From the NCBI GenBank assembly GCA_030067055.1, contig JASJAL010000215.1, positions 1-12,913 on the forward strand: 12,913 bases of DNA. The letters are read 5' to 3'. The notes under the pieces were generated by a model. The model worked only from the letters and a program-made list of their open reading frames with translations. It was not told the DNA's origin and did no database searches. A program made the translations under genes and the position numbers. How positions within the stretch are numbered: the first letter of the stretch is position 1; each line of letters opens with the position of its first letter. Below are positions 7,934 through 12,913 of this stretch, piece after piece. The DNA is from Kiloniellales bacterium (GTDB lineage: Bacteria; Pseudomonadota; Alphaproteobacteria; Kiloniellales; JAKSBE01).

Positions 7934-9065
7934 CTAATCGTCTGATGCCGCCGAATCCGAGAGACCGCCCTCGATTCGCGCCGCCAGAGCGGCCTCCAGG
8001 AACTCGTTGATCCCACCGTCCAGCACGCCCTGGGCGTTCCCCCTCTCCACCCCGGTCCGCAGGTCCTTGACCATCTGGTAGGGCTGCAGGACGTAGGAGC
8101 GGATCTGGTGGCCCCAGCCGATGTCGGTCTTGGCCTCGGCTTCGGCCTGGGCCTCTTCTTCCCGCTTCTGCAGCTCGTGCTCGTAGAGCCGCGCCTTCAG
8201 CATGGCGTAGGCCTGGGCGCGATTGCGGTGCTGCGAGCGGTCGTTCTGGCACTGCACGACGATATTGGTCGGGAGGTGGGTAATGCGGATCGCTGAATCG
8301 GTCTTGTTGACGTGCTGTCCGCCGGCGCCGGACGCGCGGTAGGTATCGACGCGCAGATCCTTTTCTTCGATCTCGATCTCGATGTTGTCGTCCACGACAG
8401 GATAGACCCAGACGCTGGCAAAGGAGGTGTGGCGCCGCGCCTGGGAATCGAAGGGCGAGATCCGCACGAGGCGATGCACGCCGGATTCTGTCTTCAGCCA
8501 GCCATAGGCGTTGTCGCCCTTGATCTGCAGGGTGGTCGACTTGATCCCCGCCTCTTCGCCGTGGCTCTCTTCCAGGAGTTCCACCTTGTAGCCATGGGCC
8601 TCGGCCCAGCGCGTGTACATCCGGACCAGCATCTGGGCCCAGTCCTGGGCCTCGGTCCCGCCCGCACCGGCGTTGATCTCCAGATAGCAGTCGTTGGCGT
8701 CGGCCTCGCCGGAGAGCAGGCTCTCCAGCTGCCGCTTCTCGCAGGTCGCCTTGAGCGTTTCCAGCTGCTGCTCGGCTTCGCGGACGCTGGCCTCGTCCTC
8801 CTCGGCCTCGCCCAGCTCGATCAGGGTCAGGGCGTCCTCGAGGCGGCTCTCGAGGTCCTGGAAGCTGCCGAGGGCGCGATCCAGCCGCTGGCGCTCGCGC
8901 ATGACCTTCTGGGCCGCCTCGGGGTCCTCCCAGAGGCCGGGATCCTCGGCCTTCTGGTTCAGCTCCTCCAGCCGGGTTGTGGTCGTCTCGAGGTCAAAGA
9001 TGCCTCCTCAGCAGGGTCAGCGACTCCTGGATGTCGTTGACCACTGCCTCGATCTCGGCGCGCAT
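7934..9065 (-). CDS. prfB: peptide chain release factor 2, made by programmed +1 frameshift
   Basis: RF2 recognises UGA and UAA stop codons and triggers peptide release on the ribosome. Translation starts at ATG 9065–9063, with Shine–Dalgarno AGGAG (9075–9071) at a 5-nt spacing. It reads 23 codons, then meets an in-frame TGA (8996–8994). Skipping one base (T8996) resumes at GAC 8995 and continues to TAG 7936–7934, giving about 376 residues, normal for RF2. Diagnostic motifs in full-length numbering are SPF at 203–205 (stop recognition specific to RF2) and GGQ at 248–250 (catalysis), inside [11 protein letters not shown]. Starting at the internal ATG 8902 would lose 54 residues of the N-terminal domain. 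Regulation is by RF2 level: low RF2 lets the ribosome pause at TGA and shift. It lies 60 nt downstream of mrcA on the same strand. Confidence 0.96.
8993..9008 (-). promoter_or_regulatory. prfB: RF2 programmed +1 frameshift site
   Basis: Read on the minus strand, the site is AGGAGG (9008–9003), CAT, CTT (8999–8997), TGA (8996–8994), C. This reproduces the known prfB recoding element: an internal Shine–Dalgarno sequence exactly 3 nt before the slippery CTT, then UGA followed by C, a poor termination context. The first 23 codons are in one frame and all conserved RF2 motifs are in the +1 frame, so the shift is required for a functional product. Confidence 0.95.
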
Positions 9066-9084
9066 GGGAACTCCTGCTCCGTTT

Positions 9085-9101
9085 CGCCGCCTGGGGCGAC
9101 G
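9085..9101 (-). repeat. short hairpin in the mrcA–prfB gap
   Basis: On the minus strand CGTCGCC (9101–9095), loop CCA and GGCGGCG (9091–9085) form a 7-bp stem with one G·U pair. It ends about 8 nt before the prfB Shine–Dalgarno region. It is followed by AAAC, not a T-run, so it is unlikely to be an intrinsic terminator between mrcA and prfB. A role in RNA processing or modest attenuation is possible; chance is also possible in GC-rich DNA. Confidence 0.3.
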
Positions 9102-9125
9102 GGCTATCTACTGCTTCGGAGCGGC

Positions 9126-11573
9126 TTAGTACAGACCGGAATCGCCGGTCAAGGCCGGACCGCCTTCGGAGCCGGAACTGCTGCCGGTCCAGGGGTTATA
9201 GCCGCCGTCGATGACGACCTGCTCGCCCGAGGGCTCGCTGCCCGGCTTGAAGGCCTCGAGGACCACCTTCCGGTCGCCCGGCTTGGCCAAGCGCCCGGTA
9301 TCTCCATTGACCCGTACGAGCCGAATCCCGGTCGGGATCCGGAAGGGAATCGCCGGCTGGCTCTTCAGGGCCGCCGCCATGAAGTCGCGGAAGATCGGGG
9401 CCGCGACGCTGGATCCGGTCTCCTTGGGTCCCAGGGTCTTCGGTTCGTCGAAGCCGGCGAAGACACCGACCGCGAGGTCGGGCGAAAAGCCGACGAACCA
9501 AGTGTCCAGGCTGTCATTTGTGGTCCCGGTCTTGCCCGCCAGCGGCTTGCCGACCGCCTTGATCCGGACGCCGGTGCCGCGTTCGACCACGCCCTGCAGC
9601 ATGGACACGATCTGATAGGCGCTGGCCGGGTCGGCGATCCGCTCGCGCTCGTCGGCGAGCTCGGGGACCGGCTGGTCCAGCCAGAGATCGGCCCGGCAGG
9701 TCAGGCAGTCGCGCTCGTCGTGGCGGAACACCGAGCGGCCCTGGCCATCCTGCACCCGGTCGATCAGGGACGGCTTGATCCTGTGGCCGCCGTTGACCAG
9801 CATGGCGTAGGCGGTGGTCAGGCGCAGCAGGGTGGTCTCCCCGGCGCCCAGCGACATCGAGAGCACCCGCGGCAGGTAGTCGACGACCTCCATGCGTTCC
9901 GCGGTCTCGGCGACCATGTCCATGCCGATCGTCTGGGCCAGGCGGATGGTCATCAGGTTGCGGGACTTCTCGATACCGATCCGCATCGGCGTGGGTCCAT
10001 AGAACTTCTTGGTGTAGTTGCCCGGCTTCCACTTGCCGCGGCCCTCGCCCTGGTCGGCGACGAAGGGCGCGTCCAGGACGATGGTCGAGGGCGTCAGGCC
10101 CTGCTCCAGCGCTGCCAGGTAGACCAGGGGCTTGAAGGCCGAGCCCGGCTGGCGCGCGGCCTGGGTCGCTCGGTTGAAGACGCTGGCCTTGAAGGAGAAA
10201 CCGCCGGACATGGCGAGCACCCGGCCGGTGTGCGGATCGATCGCAACGATGGCGCCGTTGATCGCAGGGACCTGGCGCAGGCCGTAGCTGCCCTCCGGGT
10301 AGTCCTGGCCCTTGGGGCCCTTGGCCACCGGCTCGACCATGACCACGTCGCCGACCTCGAGCACCTGGCCCGGCGATTTCGGAGCCGGGCCCACCTTCTG
10401 GTCATCCAGGGGCGGTCGCGCCCAGGTGAGCTCTGTCATCGGCAGCAGGCCCTGGCCGCCATCGATCAGCCCGATCTCGGCGCGGTCGCCCTTGACGCCC
10501 AGGACAACGGCCAGGGTCCAGGATGCAAGCGCACCCTTGGGCGCCTCGACTTCGGCCAGCTGGCTCACCCAGTCGGCCGCCTCGAGCTTGAGCTTGGCCA
10601 CCGGACCGCGCCAGCCGTGGCGGCGATCGTAGGCGATCAAGCCCTTGCGCAGGGCCATGTCGGCGGAGGTCTGCAGCCGCGGATCCAGGGTTGTCCGAAC
10701 CGAGAGGCCGCCCTGATAGAGCTTCTCCTCGCCGTAGAGTCGGACAAGCTCGCGCCGGACCTCCTCGGCAAAGTAATCGGCCTCGGCGACCTCGGTCGGA
10801 TCGCGCTCGACGACCTGGAGCGGCTCGGCGAGGGCCGCCGTGGCTTCCGCTTCGGTGATCAGGCCCTCCTTCACCATCCGCCCGATCACCCAGTTCCGGC
10901 GGATCACTGCCGCGTCGTGGTTGCGCAGAGGGTGATAGTTGTTCGGCCCCTTGGGCAGGGCAGCCAGGTAGGCGGCCTCCGCGATCGTCAGGCTGTCCAG
11001 CGACTTGTTGAAGTAGTTGAGGGCCGCCGCAGCGACCCCGTAGGAACGGAAGCCGAGGAAGATCTCGTTCAGGTAGAGCTCGAGGATCCGATGCTTGGAG
11101 AAGGCCTGCTCGATGCGAAAGGCCAGGATCGCTTCCTTGATCTTGCGTTCGACCGAAACCTCGTTGGTTAGGAGAAAATTCTTGGCGACCTGCTGGGTGA
11201 TGGTCGAGGCGCCGACCGGGCGCCGGCCGCGGCCGATGTTGATGATGTTGGTCACGACGGCGCGGAGCACCGAGCGGAAGTCCACGCCGGGATGGCTGTA
11301 GAAGTTCTTGTCCTCGGCCGCCAGGAAAGCGTTGATCACGCGCTGCGGGATCGCCTGGATCGGCACGTAGACCCGCTTCTCGAGAGAAAACTCGGCCAGC
11401 AATCGGCCGTCACCGGCGTGGACGCGGGTCACGGTCGGCGGATCGTACTTGGCGAGCTGCCGGTAGTCGGGCAGGTCCCGGGCATAGTGATAGTAGCCAT
11501 ACATCAGCCCGACGCCCGCGATCAGGACGATCACGCACAGCACCGAGAAGAGGGCTCCCAGGATCTTCAGCAT
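9126..11573 (-). CDS. mrcA: penicillin-binding protein 1A, bifunctional transglycosylase/transpeptidase
   Basis: This class A PBP polymerises lipid II into glycan strands and cross-links the peptides on the periplasmic side of the inner membrane. Of its 815 residues, about 4–26 form the membrane anchor. The GT51 transglycosylase domain has the catalytic E87 in AAEDKNFYSHPGVD, then GASTITQQVAKN (121–132), RKIKEAILAFRIE and ELYLNEIFLG. An OB-like insert lies at roughly 320–430. The transpeptidase has S478-A-F-K481 (acylated serine), S537-R-N539 and K681-T-G683, so all three active-site motifs are intact. A CxxC pair (C623, C626) sits between the last two. The C-terminal tail is Gly/Ser-rich. 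The ATG at 11573 is followed directly by the anchor; GGGAA lies about 8 nt upstream. It is flanked on the same strand by amiC (124-bp gap) and prfB (60-bp gap). ponA is a synonym in many alphaproteobacteria. Confidence 0.96.
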   Translation of the reverse strand: MLKILGALFSVLCVIVLIAGVGLMYGYYHYARDLPDYRQLAKYDPPTVTRVHAGDGRLLAEFSLEKRVYVPIQAIPQRVINAFLAAEDKNFYSHPGVDFRSVLRAVVTNIINIGRGRRPVGASTITQQVAKNFLLTNEVSVERKIKEAILAFRIEQAFSKHRILELYLNEIFLGFRSYGVAAAALNYFNKSLDSLTIAEAAYLAALPKGPNNYHPLRNHDAAVIRRNWVIGRMVKEGLITEAEATAALAEPLQVVERDPTEVAEADYFAEEVRRELVRLYGEEKLYQGGLSVRTTLDPRLQTSADMALRKGLIAYDRRHGWRGPVAKLKLEAADWVSQLAEVEAPKGALASWTLAVVLGVKGDRAEIGLIDGGQGLLPMTELTWARPPLDDQKVGPAPKSPGQVLEVGDVVMVEPVAKGPKGQDYPEGSYGLRQVPAINGAIVAIDPHTGRVLAMSGGFSFKASVFNRATQAARQPGSAFKPLVYLAALEQGLTPSTIVLDAPFVADQGEGRGKWKPGNYTKKFYGPTPMRIGIEKSRNLMTIRLAQTIGMDMVAETAERMEVVDYLPRVLSMSLGAGETTLLRLTTAYAMLVNGGHRIKPSLIDRVQDGQGRSVFRHDERDCLTCRADLWLDQPVPELADERERIADPASAYQIVSMLQGVVERGTGVRIKAVGKPLAGKTGTTNDSLDTWFVGFSPDLAVGVFAGFDEPKTLGPKETGSSVAAPIFRDFMAAALKSQPAIPFRIPTGIRLVRVNGDTGRLAKPGDRKVVLEAFKPGSEPSGEQVVIDGGYNPWTGSSSGSEGGPALTGDSGLY

Positions 11574-11697
11574 TTCAGGTTCCCGACCGGGTCAGATATT
11601 CGGATCATACACCAAGCCGTTGCGGCCATTGTATTTATTATAGCGAACCAAGGGCTTGCCCGGTCGTCTTATCAGCTAGCCGGAAAATGTGGCGCGG
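11574..11697 (-). promoter_or_regulatory. amiC–mrcA gap with TATAAT box
   Basis: This 124-bp gap is more AT-rich than its surroundings. On the minus strand a perfect TATAAT lies at 11642–11637, about 64 nt before the mrcA ATG. No convincing −35 is found: at 17 nt the hexamer is GACCGG, and at 19 nt ACGACC shares only GAC with TTGACA. mrcA may have its own weak or activator-dependent promoter in addition to read-through from amiC. No intrinsic terminator is visible after amiC. Confidence 0.3.
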
Positions 11698-12894
11698 TTA
11701 TGACCGCTTGAGCGTCGCCTGCCAGGAAAAGTAGCGGTCGACGGCCGCCCGGACTGCCTCGGCGAGGCGCTTGCGCTGCTTCGGCGCGTTGAGCAGCCGG
11801 TCGTCGGCCCGGTTCGACAGGAAGCCCAGCTCGATCAGGACCGAGGGCACGTCGTGGGCCTTGAGCACGACGAAGCCCGCGAAGCGATGGGTGTTGGCCA
11901 GCACCTTGGTCCGCTTGGCCAGCTCCTCCACCGTCATGGCGGCGAACTGGGCCGAGAGGTTCATGGTCTCGCGCTGGGTCAGGTCGAGCAGGATGCTGGA
12001 GACGTCGTCGGTCTGGCCTTCGAGATCGACGCCAGCGATCAGGTCGGCCTTGTTCTCCCGGACCGCCAGCTCGCTGGCAACCGCATCCGAGGCGGTTTCG
12101 GACAGGGTGTAGACCGAGGCCCCCCGCACCTTACGTGACCTATGGGAATCCGCGTGCAGGGAGATGAACAGGTCGGCGCCGGCCCGGCGGCCGACCTCGC
12201 GGCGCTGGGCCAGTGTGAGAAAGATGTCCTTTTCCCGGGTCAAGATGACCCGATAGCGGCCCTTGGCCTCGAGCTGGCGCTTGACCTCGCGCGCCACCCT
12301 GAGGACGACGTCCTTCTCGCGAACACCCGAAATGCCGATCGCGCCGGGGTCGACGCCACCGTGGCCGGGGTCGATGACCACCGTGATCCGGTCGTCGGTC
12401 TTGCGCTCGACCCTCGGCTGGCTGGGCTGGAGCGCCGGCAGCGCCTTGGCCGACTGTAGTGCCCGGCCCGGATCGGCCAGGAAGGCCTGGCGGGAGATCG
12501 GAACGAGGTCGACCACCAACCGATGGGGCCGCCCGCCGGTCGGGCCGATGGTGAAGACCGACTTGATCCGGACCGGCCCTTCGACGTCCAGGACAACGCG
12601 GCTGGTTCCCGGGGCGAAGAGGCCGAAGCGCAAGGCCTTGACCATGCCGCCGCCCTTGCGCCAGGCCTCGTCCGGCAGTTGCCAGTCGAGTTCGGGCAGG
12701 TCGAGCACAACGCGGAAGGGATCCGGCAAGGCGAAGACGCGGTAGGCCGGCTCCTCCGTCAGATCCATGACGAAGCGGGTCTTGTCCGGATGTGCGCCGA
12801 CCCGCACTCCGGTCACTTTCGGCTGGGCGAGGGCGCCACTGGCACCGATCACGATCCCGGCCAGGAAGATCAGAACTGTCCCGAGTGTCCGCAC
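11698..12894 (-). CDS. amiC: N-acetylmuramoyl-L-alanine amidase with AMIN domain
   Basis: This periplasmic zinc enzyme cuts the bond between N-acetylmuramic acid and L-alanine, splitting septal peptidoglycan during daughter-cell separation. It has 398 residues. Residues 1–23 are a Sec signal peptide (LIFLAGIVIGASGALA, likely cleaved before Q24); there is no twin-arginine motif, unlike E. coli AmiC. An AMIN domain spans about 25–130 and should target the enzyme to the septum or wall. After a linker, Amidase_3 covers about 170–390. Predicted zinc ligands are H178 (IDPGHGGVDPG), E193 (REKD) and H247 (SLHAD), with catalytic E355 (VLIELGFLSN). The roughly 100 residues between H247 and E355 match the length of the autoinhibitory region of AmiB/AmiC-type enzymes that LytM-domain activators relieve; that regulation is inferred. 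The start is GTG at 12894, immediately before the signal peptide, with GGCAGG only 2 nt upstream. It is followed by mrcA. Confidence 0.95.
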   Translation of the reverse strand: MRTLGTVLIFLAGIVIGASGALAQPKVTGVRVGAHPDKTRFVMDLTEEPAYRVFALPDPFRVVLDLPELDWQLPDEAWRKGGGMVKALRFGLFAPGTSRVVLDVEGPVRIKSVFTIGPTGGRPHRLVVDLVPISRQAFLADPGRALQSAKALPALQPSQPRVERKTDDRITVVIDPGHGGVDPGAIGISGVREKDVVLRVAREVKRQLEAKGRYRVILTREKDIFLTLAQRREVGRRAGADLFISLHADSHRSRKVRGASVYTLSETASDAVASELAVRENKADLIAGVDLEGQTDDVSSILLDLTQRETMNLSAQFAAMTVEELAKRTKVLANTHRFAGFVVLKAHDVPSVLIELGFLSNRADDRLLNAPKQRKRLAEAVRAAVDRYFSWQATLKRS

Positions 12895-12913
12895 GACCTG
12901 CCAGATGTAGCGC
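12895..12913. other. 19-bp window edge upstream of amiC
   Basis: Only the bases just upstream of the amiC GTG are present, including a GGCAGG that may serve as its ribosome binding site. In many alphaproteobacteria the RNase E gene (rne) adjoins amiC here, but nothing of it can be seen in these bases. Confidence 0.3.

Noticed and set aside
7934..8902. prfB as a complete gene starting at ATG 8902
   Set aside because: It would lack 54 residues of the RF2 N-terminal domain, while the recoding signal and a better ribosome binding site lie just upstream.
9085..9101. The mrcA–prfB hairpin as an intrinsic terminator
   Set aside because: On the transcribed (minus) strand it is followed by AAAC rather than a T-run.
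8694..11171. An 825-codon open frame antisense to mrcA and the start of prfB
   Set aside because: Over mrcA it is in exact register with the sense codons, so its stops could arise only where mrcA uses TTA, CTA or TCA, all rare in GC-rich DNA; it ends at a mrcA CTA. mrcA has all PBP1A motifs, and the antisense product looks like low-complexity Gly/Arg/Leu/Asp-rich sequence.
11694..11707. Hairpin GCGGT-CATA-ACCGC spanning the amiC stop codon as a terminator
   Set aside because: The stem is only 5 bp, and the first T-run (TTTT) comes several bases later, so it does not meet intrinsic terminator form.

Overview
This is a GC-rich stretch of core bacterial chromosome, most likely from an alphaproteobacterium. 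The protein sequences and the amiC–mrcA–prfB gene order suggest something Rhodospirillales-like, but placement below class is uncertain. No mobile element, CRISPR array, tRNA, rRNA or phage gene was seen. Every sizeable gene belongs to a known family, except one small membrane protein of unknown function.

Left part (1–3279). A long minus-strand gene runs off the left edge. It encodes an AsmA/YhdP-type (DUF3971) envelope protein with one N-terminal membrane anchor, and about 1060 residues are visible. It has no in-frame ATG at its 5' end, so its start is either TTG or hidden by a one-base error. It is divergent from glnE across about 97 bp.

Middle part (3280–7913, plus strand). glnE encodes the two-domain glutamine synthetase adenylyltransferase/adenylyl-removing enzyme. 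It is followed closely by bcp (thiol peroxidase), then 4 nt later by a DUF455 ferritin-like protein with a complete set of putative di-iron ligands, then by a 96-residue two-helix membrane protein. Gaps are 27, 4 and 37 nt, so these four probably form one transcription unit combining nitrogen-assimilation control with peroxide/iron-related functions.

Right part (12894–7934, minus strand). amiC (periplasmic AMIN/Amidase_3 peptidoglycan amidase), mrcA (bifunctional penicillin-binding protein 1A) and prfB (release factor 2) lie in series. amiC and mrcA act on opposite sides of wall turnover. prfB carries the classic autoregulatory +1 frameshift signal: AGGAGG, a 3-nt spacer, then CTT TGA C at codons 23–24. 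The two transcription units converge with only 20 bp between their stop codons and no obvious intrinsic terminator.

I did not find a convincing undescribed system. The items most worth checking are the start of the YhdP-like gene, the coupled bcp–DUF455 pair, the small membrane protein, and the recoding site that makes prfB easy to mis-annotate.
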